A stretch of 64,000 bases of DNA from Clostridiales bacterium (GCA_017964005.1 JAGCSR010000056.1:1-64000); one strand, 5' to 3'. Counted from the first letter of the stretch, positions 26,700-36,283 are shown. Notes: generated by a model not told the origin, from the sequence alone. Program-made: numbers and translations.

Positions 26700-27656
26700 A
26701 TGGACAACAGCGTTAAAGACATACTCAAAAGATATGATGAACTTGAGGCACTGATACTGGAGCAGAAGATAGATGAGTTCTCCGACCGTCTGGATGATGT
26801 TCCGCCGGATGATGACAGTGTTTCCTATGATGAATATATAAGCCTTCTGGCAGAAGACGAGACAAAGACTGCGACCAAGGAACTCGAAGAGACCCCGGAT
26901 GAGAGACTCGGAGGGATATCTCTCCATGATTTCTTCCGCAATATGACTTTCGAAGAACTGGCCGAATGCTTGGAATACTGCGCGCTTAAGCTTGACCGCG
27001 GAGTTCCCGAATCTCTCATTGCAAGTCTTGCCGAGTTCCCTGATACGGATAGAGTGTCTTCCTATTGTTCCGAAGTGATAGGGAATAATGCCTGGACAGA
27101 AGAAGAGATGAGGACGGAAGAAGCGATCTTCGAGATAGAGTTTGCCAAGGTAAAGGCATGCTTTTCGGTATTGATCGCCAAAGGGGACGCATCTTTTGTC
27201 AAGGCGGTCCTGGATAAGTTCATGAGCTATCCCATGACCCGCGAATTTGTAGCCGAGGCTGTTGCCGAATATGTTGAGGCTTTCCCCGAAGTTGCAGTTC
27301 CTTTCGTTATCGAACTCATGGAGCAAAACTTCGGTTCCGGCCTGACCGGTCCTTCGGAAGACCTGGTGATAATGCTTACTGCTATGGGGCAGAAGGCTCC
27401 TTCCGAAGAGATATATCAGGCATTAAGACATGCGTTCAGGTTTATGGACAATAAGATCTACGCGGTCATCTGCCTTGCCGACTACGGAGACAAGAGGGCA
27501 GTCGATATGTTCAAGAACTATATCAACCGCAACCAGAAGACGATCACCCGTGACCTTTTCTATGAGATGATGTCCGGGATACAAAAACTCGGAGGGGACA
27601 TATCCGATATCGAAGATCCTTTCGGAGATTTTACGGCCAAGGGCGGCAAACTGTAA
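26700..27656 (+). CDS. Helical repeat-like protein of unknown function
   Basis: 318 aa from ATG 26700, which has CGGAGGA 7 nt upstream; a longer frame reaching into tRNA-Cys is not credible. No signal peptide or membrane helix. The first 75 residues are acidic and charged (KRYDELEALILEQKIDEF, PPDDDS, ETKTATKELEETPDER). The rest predicts paired amphipathic helices (FAKVKACFSVLIAKGDASFVKAVLDKFM, VAEAVAEYVEAFPEVAVPFVIELM and YAVICLADYGDKRAVDMFKNYI segments, given in part), as in HEAT-type scaffolds. No catalytic motif recognised. Three nucleotides separate it from the GH26 gene, so the pair is probably cotranscribed. Confidence 0.75.
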   Translation: MDNSVKDILKRYDELEALILEQKIDEFSDRLDDVPPDDDSVSYDEYISLLAEDETKTATKELEETPDERLGGISLHDFFRNMTFEELAECLEYCALKLDRGVPESLIASLAEFPDTDRVSSYCSEVIGNNAWTEEEMRTEEAIFEIEFAKVKACFSVLIAKGDASFVKAVLDKFMSYPMTREFVAEAVAEYVEAFPEVAVPFVIELMEQNFGSGLTGPSEDLVIMLTAMGQKAPSEEIYQALRHAFRFMDNKIYAVICLADYGDKRAVDMFKNYINRNQKTITRDLFYEMMSGIQKLGGDISDIEDPFGDFTAKGGKL

Positions 27657-27659
27657 GAT

Positions 27660-28778
27660 ATGATCAAGATGAAGTACAAAAGGTCCGATGAGACTTTGGC
27701 GCTGCTCGGGGTGCTCGGTGAGTATTCCAAGTCCGGCAGGATCATGTTCGGTCATCAGAACGCGGGACACATAGGTGTCGGGATAGATAAGACCGACGGA
27801 TCCGAGTCTGACGTGAAGAATATCTGCGGTCGGCATCCGGCGGTAGTGGGGATCGATACTCTGAGCTTTACCGGATATGAGGGCAATATGCCGGACCTTA
27901 TAAAGTGCGTAAAGAACCTTCACAGACAGGGCTGCATCATAACTTTATCTTCCCATATGCCCAACTTCGCGTTAGGCGGCGACGATTTCTACGATTATTC
28001 TCCTAATATCACGGAGGGTGACTGTGCCCACAGGATAATGGAGGGCGGGGATCTTAATCCCAAATATCTGAGGTTCCTGGACATGATAGTGGAATTTGCC
28101 GGCAAGTGTGTGGACCTTGAGGGCAATCGGATCCCTATGATCTTCAGGCCCTTCCATGAGAGCAACGGATCGTGGTTCTGGTGGGGAGAAGAGTTGATCG
28201 CGGACAGCCATTATATCGAGCTTTTCCGTTATACGACGGACTATCTTATGGAGAAGAAGGGCGTGGACAACTTCCTGATCTGTTACTCTCCCAACGGGCC
28301 GGTCGAGCGGGCCGATCAGTATCTCGAGCGTTATCCCGGAGATGATGTCATCGATATCATGGGAGTTGACCTTTATCACGATCATCCCCATAAGGGAGAC
28401 GGGTTCTCCGGCATCCTGGGCAAGACCTTGGATACGCTTGCAGCCTGCGCCGGGGAACACTTCAAGGTTCCGGCTTTTACCGAGACGGGATACAGGACCT
28501 TTGATGATGCCCCCGAAGGAGGATACTACGAAGGCCTGGCGCCGTCAGGAAACCTTGTTGATACCTGGTTTACGGGACTCCTTGATACAGTGATGTCCTC
28601 CGAGGGCGGAAGAAAGTGCGCATATATGCTCTGCTGGGCGAATTTCTCGGACCTTCAGTTCTGGGTTCCGTATATTAAGGACGGGGTCAGGCATGAGATG
28701 ACCGGCGACTTTGAGAAGTTCATTAATGACGACCGCGTAGTAACTGCTCCCGTGTTCTTACACGCGACAGATGTTTGA
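27660..28778 (+). CDS. Glycoside hydrolase family 26 protein (beta-mannanase-like), cytosolic
   Basis: 372 aa without signal peptide. GH26 signs: MFGHQNAGHIG near the N terminus, acid/base H166-E167 in FRPFHESNGSWFWWG, and nucleophile E275 in PAFTETG; the aromatic SPNGP segment and WANFSDLQFW near the end also fit. GH26 enzymes cleave beta-1,4-mannans or related glucans; the lack of an export signal suggests action on imported oligosaccharides. Start ATG 27660 lies 3 nt after the upstream stop with little ribosome site; ATG 27669 is an alternative. The TGA overlaps the -35 of the next tRNA promoter. Confidence 0.88.
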   Translation: MIKMKYKRSDETLALLGVLGEYSKSGRIMFGHQNAGHIGVGIDKTDGSESDVKNICGRHPAVVGIDTLSFTGYEGNMPDLIKCVKNLHRQGCIITLSSHMPNFALGGDDFYDYSPNITEGDCAHRIMEGGDLNPKYLRFLDMIVEFAGKCVDLEGNRIPMIFRPFHESNGSWFWWGEELIADSHYIELFRYTTDYLMEKKGVDNFLICYSPNGPVERADQYLERYPGDDVIDIMGVDLYHDHPHKGDGFSGILGKTLDTLAACAGEHFKVPAFTETGYRTFDDAPEGGYYEGLAPSGNLVDTWFTGLLDTVMSSEGGRKCAYMLCWANFSDLQFWVPYIKDGVRHEMTGDFEKFINDDRVVTAPVFLHATDV

Positions 28779-28803
28779 CAAATCGGTTTCTAACCATTAT
28801 ATT
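28775..28803 (+). promoter_or_regulatory. Promoter of tRNA-Gly(CCC)
   Basis: TTGACA (28775-28780, containing the stop codon of the GH26 gene), 17-nt spacer, TATATT (28798-28803), 9 nt before the tRNA. Confidence 0.85.
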
Positions 28804-28812
28804 TTTACCTAT

Positions 28813-28888
<76 letters not shown>

Positions 28889-28925
28889 TTTTTCGAACAA
28901 ACCCGTTGTCGTTGCGAAAAGCATA

Positions 28926-28954
28926 TTGACAAAGAACAGGCTCGCTCATATAAT
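28926..28954 (+). promoter_or_regulatory. Promoter of tRNA-Gly(GCC)
   Basis: Full consensus: TTGACA (28926-28931), 17-nt spacer, TATAAT (28949-28954). Confidence 0.92.
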
Positions 28955-28964
28955 ATTCAAGCGC

Positions 28965-29039
28965 GCGGGATTAACTCAGTGGTAGAGTGTCACCTTGCCA
29001 AGGTGAAAGTCGCGAGTTCGAATCTCGTATCCCGCTCCA
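28965..29039 (+). tRNA. tRNA-Gly (GCC)
   Basis: Acceptor GCGGGAT/ATCCCGC, anticodon loop TTGCCAA (GCC), encoded CCA; similar body to the CCC isoacceptor just upstream, suggesting duplication. Confidence 0.95.
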
Positions 29040-29046
29040 GATAAAG

Positions 29047-29076
29047 CCTCTTCTGCATAACGCAGGAGAGGTTTTT
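29047..29076 (+). terminator. Terminator after tRNA-Gly(GCC)
   Basis: CCTCTTCTGC/GCAGGAGAGG stem (29047-29071) with 5-nt loop and TTTTT. Confidence 0.92.
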
Positions 29077-29123
29077 ATTTGCTCGTGATATAATTACAGA
29101 TAGTTCTTATTGACGGGGGAACC

Positions 29124-32100
29124 TTGGGTTTGAGATATAAGTCTTCCGACATCCGCAATATCCTTTTGAAGTTCACGTTGCTGTTCGCTCTGTGTTCTGT
29201 CCTGATCTGGATCCCTTTTATCGTTCAGGGGAAGACTTTCGTATGGAATGTTGACGGAATATCCCAGCATATCCCCGCTTTGATCTTCTTCCGGCACTGG
29301 CTGGGGCAGATCGTAAGGAGCACATTGGCAGGAGCTCCCGATATCCCGATGTGGAGCTTCAATCTGGGAGAAGGATCCGATGTCATCAATACACTGCATT
29401 ATTACTGCATAGGCGATCCTTTGTGCCTCATCGTTGTATTGTTCCCCGCAAAAGTTATGGGCATTTGTTATACCGTTCTGTCGGTGATAAGGATGTATCT
29501 TGCCGGAGTCGCGTTTCTGTTCTTCGCAAGACAGATAAAGCCGGAAGGTTCCGTTAAGGCTTTTGTCCTGGGCGGACTTACGTATTCTCTCTCCAACTGG
29601 GCTTTGTACTGCGCGGCAAGGCATTCGTTCTTCTTAAATCCTCTGATCCTTTTGCCCCTTATGCTTTTGGGGATAGAGAAGATCGGGCGCGGCAAGAGAC
29701 CCTACCTGTTTATCGTTGTGACTGCTCTTTGTGCTGTCACCAGCGTTTACTTCTTCTACATGATCGTTATCATCAGCATTATATACGGGATAGTAAGGTA
29801 CCCGAAGATAAAGGCTCTTGCGGTAATGCTCGTATCAGGAATTGCAGGCAGTCTTTTGGGAGCCGTGATATTGCTGCCCCAGGCGATCTTCCTTATGAGT
29901 GACGGAAGGTCAGGGGATAAGGGAGGCGCGGTCTTCTTCTATGATCTGATGCACTACCTTAAGATCCCCGCAGGCTTTGCGGCGGGGGGCGATTCGGATT
30001 ATCTGCTCATGGGGTTCGGCGCGGCAGGAGTTATCCTGCTGATATTCCTTCTTCTGAACAAAGGGAATGTTAAGCTCAAGATCTTCTCGGGTATCGCCTT
30101 GCTCTTCATGATATTCCCGCTGTTGGGATCTGTCATGAACGGAATGAGCTATGCCACCAACAGGTGGTCCTTTGCCCTGACGCTGCTCATATCCTTCATG
30201 ATATTCGGGCTTTGGGATCAGTTCGAAGAAGGAGCCGGGAAGTGCTTAAAAAAACTGATCATAATATTTTGCATATACAGTGTCCTGATCACAGGGCTGT
30301 CATTTGCCTGCGGCAATACCCTTATCTGCATAGTCCAGGCAATCCTCGGAGCATTGCTGATTCTCTCAGTATATAAGACAGGTATGAATCCTTCCGGGAT
30401 CGAAGGGCGCGCCTGCGCCGCCATCCTTGTCGTCAATCTTGTTGTCAACGGGCTCATCCCCAATACTGCGCTGGGCGGAGACAGGACATCCGATTTCTTA
30501 ACGAATGATATGGTAAATCTTGCAATGGATTCTTCGGACTCCGCGGCAGTCTCAAAACTCGTAAAGAGCGGGAAATATCCTGTCAGGTATTCCGGTCCCT
30601 ACCTTAACGAGAATACATCCGCGGTCAAAAGGACATATTCCACCCAGTATTACTGGTCTCAGACCAACGGCGCTGTGACTGAGGCAAGAAGGGCGATCGC
30701 GCTTCCCGAATACCGTGATTACTACTATAACGGCTATGACGGAAGGGCGGGAATGGATTATCTTGCAGGCGTAAGATACTATGTTGTCCCCGAAGAGTCG
30801 GCTGATTCGATCAAGGCGCCTTTGGGTTACGGTGATCCCGAAACCCAAGGAGGATTCGTTATTTACCAAACGGACAATGCTGCCCCCTTCGTGTCTTTCT
30901 TTGATGAAGCGGTATCCCGCAAGGCCTGGGACAAGCTGAGCGTGACTTCAAAACAGGATGTTTTGCTGAGCGCGGTCGTTACCGATAAAGGCGGAACGGA
31001 AGATCCCCAAACCTGCGGGGTTACTTTGAGGTCTGAAAGCTCTGTGAAGGTTACATCTGACGGAAGCTATGTTCTGCCTTTGGATGTAGAATGCCCCTGC
31101 GAAGGAGAACTCTATGTCGTAATAAAGGGGCTGGGATTTACCGGCGCTTCGGGAGTGGACAGGGCGGACCTGTCAGTATCCGGCAAGGGGATCTCATATT
31201 ATACGAAGGACTTCAACTGGTATAACGGCAAATCCGATTTTGCGGTATGCCTCGGAACCGTGGAAGACGGGCAGAGAAAACCCAAGATAACTTTCACGAC
31301 CCCGGGAGACTATACATTGGATGAAGTTACGGTCGAGTTTATCCCTTCGGATATCATAACGGGCAAAGCTCAAGATCTTATTGCCAGGTCTTCAGTCATC
31401 AGCGGTATCAAGGCCAAAGGCGACAGGGTGTATTTTGCGTCATCTTCCGGATCAGACGGGTACGCTCTGCTCCAGATCCCTTATTCTTCAGGATGGAAGG
31501 CTTATTGCGACGGCAAAGAATGTGAGACATTCCGGGCAGACGTTATGTATACCGTGATTAAGATTCCTTCCGGATCCCACAAGTTCGTGCTGAAGTACAG
31601 GACCCCGGGGATCGAGGCGGGCGTCCTGATATCGGCAGTAACCGCCGTTATACTGATAGCTGCGGCAATCTTGGATGTGACTTTGCTGTCCCGCCGCAAG
31701 AAGAAAGGAGCAGCATTATCTTCAGATAAGATCCTTATCGCAGTTGCATCCCATAAGAAGTACGACATGCCGCAAGGTGATATGTATCAGCCTGTGCTGG
31801 CCGGGGCCTCCCGTTCCTGTGTGGATCTTCCGGAGGGCTGGAAGGGCGATGATACAGGTGACAATATATCGGATATGAACCCGTTCTATTGTGAACTTAC
31901 CGCATATTACTGGGCTGTCCGTAATGCCGCCTCAGATGTTAAGTATATCGGGCTGGTCCACTATCGGAGGCTTTTCGGGAAAAAGAAGAGGGGAGCCGTA
32001 ACCGAAGAGGAACTTAAGGCATATCTTCCCGGCGCAAAGGTGTTCGTGCCGCGCCCGAGGGATTATTATATCGAGACATTAAGATCCCACTATGTCCACA

Positions 32101-32519
32101 CTTTGGACGGATCCCAGCTTGATGCCGCAGGGCGCGCCCTGAAGACTGCTGCACCGGATTATGTCCCGTCCTGGGATAAGATCCTTTGTGAGACATCCGG
32201 GTATATGTTCAACATGAACATTATGGAGAGGTCTTTGGCGGAAGACTATCTTAAGTGGCTCATGGATGTTTTGGGGGAAGTGTGCCGGCTTAAGGACCCG
32301 TCAGATGAATCTTCCGATTTTGATAAGAGGTTCCCTGGAAGACTTTCGGAGCTCCTGTTCAACTGCTGGCTGGATCATGCGGTGGCAACCGGCAAAGTCA
32401 CCCCCGGTGAGATCGTCGAACTGGACTGTTATTCCCCTGAAAAAGTGGATTGGCCGAAGAAGATCAGTTCCTTCCTGAAGGCTAAGTTTTTGGGCAAAAA
32501 ATACCACAAAAGCTTCTGA
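29124..32519 (+). CDS. YfhO-family membrane protein fused to a DUF4422 glycosyltransferase-like domain
   Basis: 1131 aa. The N-terminal 450 residues form a many-helix YfhO-type region: first helix about 13-33, then an extracytoplasmic segment with WNVDGISQHIP (Asp in the GT-C-like loop). An extracytoplasmic beta-rich region (about 470-830) and one more helix (about 832-855) follow. Residues about 865-1131 are cytosolic and match DUF4422: ILIAVASHKKYDMP, PFYCELTAYYWAVRN, YIGLVHYRRLF and FNMNIMERSL. YfhO in Bacillus helps glycosylate lipoteichoic acid; DUF4422 proteins occur in capsule loci. Start is TTG 29124 with GGGGGA upstream. The fusion suggests linked sugar handling on both membrane faces. 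Confidence 0.85.
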   Translation: MGLRYKSSDIRNILLKFTLLFALCSVLIWIPFIVQGKTFVWNVDGISQHIPALIFFRHWLGQIVRSTLAGAPDIPMWSFNLGEGSDVINTLHYYCIGDPLCLIVVLFPAKVMGICYTVLSVIRMYLAGVAFLFFARQIKPEGSVKAFVLGGLTYSLSNWALYCAARHSFFLNPLILLPLMLLGIEKIGRGKRPYLFIVVTALCAVTSVYFFYMIVIISIIYGIVRYPKIKALAVMLVSGIAGSLLGAVILLPQAIFLMSDGRSGDKGGAVFFYDLMHYLKIPAGFAAGGDSDYLLMGFGAAGVILLIFLLLNKGNVKLKIFSGIALLFMIFPLLGSVMNGMSYATNRWSFALTLLISFMIFGLWDQFEEGAGKCLKKLIIIFCIYSVLITGLSFACGNTLICIVQAILGALLILSVYKTGMNPSGIEGRACAAILVVNLVVNGLIPNTALGGDRTSDFLTNDMVNLAMDSSDSAAVSKLVKSGKYPVRYSGPYLNENTSAVKRTYSTQYYWSQTNGAVTEARRAIALPEYRDYYYNGYDGRAGMDYLAGVRYYVVPEESADSIKAPLGYGDPETQGGFVIYQTDNAAPFVSFFDEAVSRKAWDKLSVTSKQDVLLSAVVTDKGGTEDPQTCGVTLRSESSVKVTSDGSYVLPLDVECPCEGELYVVIKGLGFTGASGVDRADLSVSGKGISYYTKDFNWYNGKSDFAVCLGTVEDGQRKPKITFTTPGDYTLDEVTVEFIPSDIITGKAQDLIARSSVISGIKAKGDRVYFASSSGSDGYALLQIPYSSGWKAYCDGKECETFRADVMYTVIKIPSGSHKFVLKYRTPGIEAGVLISAVTAVILIAAAILDVTLLSRRKKKGAALSSDKILIAVASHKKYDMPQGDMYQPVLAGASRSCVDLPEGWKGDDTGDNISDMNPFYCELTAYYWAVRNAASDVKYIGLVHYRRLFGKKKRGAVTEEELKAYLPGAKVFVPRPRDYYIETLRSHYVHTLDGSQLDAAGRALKTAAPDYVPSWDKILCETSGYMFNMNIMERSLAEDYLKWLMDVLGEVCRLKDPSDESSDFDKRFPGRLSELLFNCWLDHAVATGKVTPGEIVELDCYSPEKVDWPKKISSFLKAKFLGKKYHKSF

Positions 32520-32602
32520 TTCGGGCGATTTTTGGAACAAATATGGTAAAATTGCGACAAGGCTTGAAATAAGAGGACTTTTGGTATAAAGTTGCGTTTG
32601 TT

Positions 32603-33400
32603 ATGGGACAGATAAAAAAATCAGTTGAGGGTACTATCAGCAGGCTCAAGGGAAACGGATTCCTCTTTGAGCAGCTTGTTAAGCGTGATTTTGCCCAAAA
32701 GTATAAAAGGACGATCCTCGGAATGGCATGGAGCGTTCTTTCTCCGTTGCTTCAGTTACTGGTCATGAAGCTGGTCTTCCAGTATTTTTTCGGCAGGACT
32801 ATCAACCACTTCCCGATATATCTTCTTGCAGGTAATATCGTTATGTCCTACTACAGGGAAGCCACCACGGGAGGAATGACATCCCTCCTTTCCAATGCGG
32901 GCATTATCACAAAGATCAATGTTCCCAAATATCTTTTCCTTTTGTCTAAGAACGTGTCGGCACTTATGAACTTCGGACTGTCGATCATTGTCTTCTTTGT
33001 ATTCTGCATAATCGACAGTATTCAATTCGGATGGCATTTCTTCTTGCTCTTGTATCCGATCGTATGTATCCTGCTCCTCAACATAGGAGTTGGAATGATC
33101 CTGTCGGCGCTTTATGTTTTCTTCAGGGATATGACATACCTTTACAACGTATTCCTTATGCTGCTGACATATATGTCCGCTATCTTCTATCCGGTTGATT
33201 CTCTACCTGCGGATATCCAAAGGCTTTTCCTTTTTAATCCGGTCTACGTTTTCATCAAATATTTCAGGACTATAGTTATAGATGGTCTGATCCCTTCAGG
33301 TTCCTATCACCTGCTGTGTGCTTTTTACGCTGTCATCTTTATCATCATCGGAAGCATTATCTATAAACTGAACAACAACAAGTTTGTCTATTATCTATGA
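32603..33400 (+). CDS. tarG: Teichoic acid/polysaccharide ABC exporter permease (TagG/TarG-like)
   Basis: 265 aa, six predicted membrane helices, ABC-2 type. N-terminal LVKRDFAQKYKRTILGMAWSVLSPLL is the family signature of polymer exporters with TagH/Wzt partners. The ATPase gene follows 12 nt later. ATG 32603 has a weak ribosome site. An extended -10 (TGG-TAAAAT, 32544-32552) suggests a promoter just upstream. Confidence 0.88.
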   Translation: MGQIKKSVEGTISRLKGNGFLFEQLVKRDFAQKYKRTILGMAWSVLSPLLQLLVMKLVFQYFFGRTINHFPIYLLAGNIVMSYYREATTGGMTSLLSNAGIITKINVPKYLFLLSKNVSALMNFGLSIIVFFVFCIIDSIQFGWHFFLLLYPIVCILLLNIGVGMILSALYVFFRDMTYLYNVFLMLLTYMSAIFYPVDSLPADIQRLFLFNPVYVFIKYFRTIVIDGLIPSGSYHLLCAFYAVIFIIIGSIIYKLNNNKFVYYL

Positions 33401-33412
33401 CAGGTATCTTAA

Positions 33413-34471
33413 ATGAAGACTTCGATCGAGTGTAACAACGTCAGCATAAAATATATAACGGGCGACCTTAAGGCCATCGGTCTCAAGGAATACGTCGTCC
33501 GCCATCTTGTCGGCAAATATCACGTTGAGGAATTCTGGGCAGACAAGAATATCACTTTCAAGATCAACGAGGGCGACATGCTGGGGATCATCGGAACCAA
33601 CGGTGCCGGCAAGAGTACGCTCCTTAAGGCGGTCACCGGCATAATGAAGCCGGGAGAAGGGAGTATCCATACCAAAGGAAGGATCGCAGCCCTCCTTGAA
33701 CTTACCTCAGGATTTGACGGGGATATGACCGTAAGGGAGAACACCTTCCTCCGCGGAGCCATGTTAGGCTATACGAAAGATTTCATGGTCAAGAAATACG
33801 ATGAGATCATCGCTTTTGCGGAACTTGAAGAATTCCAGGAATATACTTTCAACCAGTTATCGAGCGGTATGAAGAGCAGACTTGCATTCTCCATCGCCTG
33901 TCTTGTCAACCCGGATATCCTTATCCTTGATGAGGTCCTTTCCGTAGGTGACGGTGCTTTCAGGGTCAAGAGCGGTGAGAAGATGAAGCAGATCCTCGAG
34001 ACGGGAGTTACGGGTATACTGGTCTCTCACGCGGTTTCCCAGATCAGGGAGTTATGCAATAAAGTTCTCTGGATAGATCACGGCAATCAGATCGCATTTA
34101 GTGACGATGTTGAGAAGATATGCAACGCTTATGAAGCATTCCTTATGGATAATCCTCTGCCGACAAATGATGAAGAGATGACGGCTTTGGCATCTATATT
34201 TGAGAAGAAGATGGAAGAAGAGAAGCTCGAGAGGATCAGAAGGCGAACCAAGAAGCTGGAGAATCTTCTGGAGAAAGGATCTAATATCTCTCCGGTATCC
34301 GCAGCCATCAACGTAGTTGCAAAGCACAATCCCGAACTGTTGAATGCCGAAGCAGTCAGAAGTTCTCAGTTTGCGGCATCAGTAGAGCTGTCTATGCTCG
34401 AAAATCTGGAACAGCTTGAGACTGAGAGTCAGGAGAGCGGAATGGAAGTTCCGAATGATACCGGAACATAA
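33413..34471 (+). CDS. tarH: Teichoic acid ABC exporter ATPase (TagH/TarH-like)
   Basis: 352 aa. Walker A GTNGAGKST (about 61-69), signature LSSGM, Walker B ILILDEVLSVGD, switch His in LVSHAVSQI. After about residue 240 comes a charged, coiled-coil-like extension of about 110 residues instead of a sugar-binding domain, as in TagH-type rather than Wzt-type proteins. Energises export of lipid-linked polymer with the upstream permease. Confidence 0.9.
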   Translation: MKTSIECNNVSIKYITGDLKAIGLKEYVVRHLVGKYHVEEFWADKNITFKINEGDMLGIIGTNGAGKSTLLKAVTGIMKPGEGSIHTKGRIAALLELTSGFDGDMTVRENTFLRGAMLGYTKDFMVKKYDEIIAFAELEEFQEYTFNQLSSGMKSRLAFSIACLVNPDILILDEVLSVGDGAFRVKSGEKMKQILETGVTGILVSHAVSQIRELCNKVLWIDHGNQIAFSDDVEKICNAYEAFLMDNPLPTNDEEMTALASIFEKKMEEEKLERIRRRTKKLENLLEKGSNISPVSAAINVVAKHNPELLNAEAVRSSQFAASVELSMLENLEQLETESQESGMEVPNDTGT

Positions 34472-34532
34472 TAAAAATCATTTTTTTGTGTTAGCATATT
34501 AGTACTAAATATCGCAGGAGAAGCAACCGAAG

Positions 34533-35555
34533 ATGAAGATACTCAATCTGCACGGTGTCGGGGACATCAGGCTCGAGGAAAGGGATATTCCGGAGTTATC
34601 AACAGGGGAGGTCCTCCTTAAGATAGGCGCCTGCGGTATATGTTCTTCTGACGAAGCAAGGATCTTCGAGACGGGTACTTATCATTTCCCGACGGTTCCG
34701 GGTCATGAATTCGCAGGCACCATTGTCGATGCGGCGGATGATGTTGATAAGTCTCTTTTAGGGCGCAAGGCATCGGTGTTCCCGCTCCTTCCCTGTATGG
34801 AATGCGATTCCTGCCGAAAGCATGAATACGAGACATGTTCCAACTATAAGTATTTCGGATCACGCAACGACGGCGCTTATGCCGAGTATCTGGCAGTTCC
34901 CGTGTGGAATCTCAATCTGATAGACGATTGTGTTGATATAAAGGTTGCGGCATTAAGTGAGCCTGCGGCCGTTGCTCTCCACGCTGCGAAGAAGGGGAAG
35001 ATATCCCAAGGATCTGATGTCGCCGTTATCGGAACGGGGGCCATCGGTCTTATGATCGCCTGCTTTGCCCGCAATATGGGCGGCAATGTTACAGTCTTCG
35101 GGAGAAGACAGTCCAGCCTGGCTCCGGCAGAAGAACTCGGTTTTAAGATCGGCAATTCTTCTGATCTCGAATCGCAGGATCCCGCGTTCGACTGTGTTTT
35201 CGAGGCTGTCGGAACTAATCAGGCCATGTGCCAGGCTATCCTTGCAGCACGTCCCGGTGCTGTTATCGTGGCCGTCGGCAATCCCCACGGGGATCTTGAA
35301 CTTCAAAAGGATGTTTATTGGAAGATCTTAAGAAGACAGATCATCCTGGTCGGAACATGGAATTCTTCTTTCAAGGGTGACCTCGAAGATGATTGGAAGG
35401 ATGCGGCAAAGCTCATGGCGGAAGGCGATATCCCTTTCGCAAAACTTATAACCAGGACATTTACTTTGGATGAGTACAGGGAAGCGTTTGGTTTCCTGCG
35501 TGATAAATCGGTCTCCAAGTCCCGCGGAATGTTCGTGATGGATGATGAGTCATAA
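34533..35555 (+). CDS. tarJ: Zinc alcohol dehydrogenase, probable ribulose-5-phosphate reductase TarJ
   Basis: 340 aa medium-chain dehydrogenase. Catalytic zinc region GACGICSSDEAR and PGHEFAGTI; structural-zinc Cys cluster CMECDSCRKHEYETC; Rossmann VAVIGTGAIGLMIA. TarJ makes ribitol-5-P with NADPH for CDP-ribitol synthesis. The assignment rests on context: Rpe (substrate supply) and a TarI cytidylyltransferase follow with overlapping stop/start codons. GGAGAAG ribosome site. Another polyol dehydrogenase cannot be excluded from sequence alone. Confidence 0.82.
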   Translation: MKILNLHGVGDIRLEERDIPELSTGEVLLKIGACGICSSDEARIFETGTYHFPTVPGHEFAGTIVDAADDVDKSLLGRKASVFPLLPCMECDSCRKHEYETCSNYKYFGSRNDGAYAEYLAVPVWNLNLIDDCVDIKVAALSEPAAVALHAAKKGKISQGSDVAVIGTGAIGLMIACFARNMGGNVTVFGRRQSSLAPAEELGFKIGNSSDLESQDPAFDCVFEAVGTNQAMCQAILAARPGAVIVAVGNPHGDLELQKDVYWKILRRQIILVGTWNSSFKGDLEDDWKDAAKLMAEGDIPFAKLITRTFTLDEYREAFGFLRDKSVSKSRGMFVMDDES

Positions 35556-35572
35556 TGAAAGGAAGGTCGGCA

Positions 35573-36283
35573 ATGGGGCAGATCAGGAAGAGAAAGGGCA
35601 TGATATCCGCATCCATGATGTGTGCGGGTCTCGATAAGATCTTCTATTACATCAGTGAATTTAAGAGCGCAGGTGTTGAATATCTGCACATAGATATAAT
35701 GGACGGCGAGTTCGTTCCGAACTTTGCCCTCGGAACCGATTATGTAAAGAGCTTAAGAAGGATAAGCGATATTCCCTTCGATTATCACTTCCTTGTTGTT
35801 GAACCCGTAGAGAAGATGAGCTGGTTCGATATAAGGGAAGGTGATAATGTATCTTTCCATATCGAGCGCAATGAACATGTAGCCGAATGCATACAGGCTG
35901 CCAAGAGACTTGGTGCCACTTCATTCATCGCCATTAATCCGGAGACACCTGTGGAGGTATGTGATCCCTACCTTAATGATATCGACGGGATCCTCTTCAT
36001 GACAGTCAAGCCCGGATTCGCCGGCAAGAAACTCGTAAAATCAACACTGGATAAGGTTAAGAACGCAAGAGAATACTTCGATTCCATCGGCAAGAGTGAT
36101 CTTAAGATCGAGGTTGACGGCAACATCTCCGTTGAAAATGCCGCAAAGTTCTACGAGCGCGGTGCGGATATCTATGTATCGGGATCTTCATCCCTGTTCC
36201 GTAAGTGCGAACTGGAAGTAAAGGAGATCATCCGTAATAAGCGCCTGGCTATCGGGTGGGACGAGCAGGAGGTGGATAAGTGA
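35573..36283 (+). CDS. rpe: Ribulose-phosphate 3-epimerase family protein
   Basis: 236 aa TIM barrel. Active-site strands: ISASMMCAG, YLHIDIMDGEFVPN, FDYHFLVVEP, MTVKPGFAGKK and IEVDGNIS. It interconverts xylulose-5-P and ribulose-5-P, the TarJ substrate. I choose ATG 35573 because GGAAGG (35561-35566) is ideally placed; ATG 35555, overlapping the tarJ stop (TAATG), is possible and adds six residues. The stop overlaps the next start (GTGA). A second copy for central metabolism would be expected elsewhere. Confidence 0.85.
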   Translation: MGQIRKRKGMISASMMCAGLDKIFYYISEFKSAGVEYLHIDIMDGEFVPNFALGTDYVKSLRRISDIPFDYHFLVVEPVEKMSWFDIREGDNVSFHIERNEHVAECIQAAKRLGATSFIAINPETPVEVCDPYLNDIDGILFMTVKPGFAGKKLVKSTLDKVKNAREYFDSIGKSDLKIEVDGNISVENAAKFYERGADIYVSGSSSLFRKCELEVKEIIRNKRLAIGWDEQEVDK

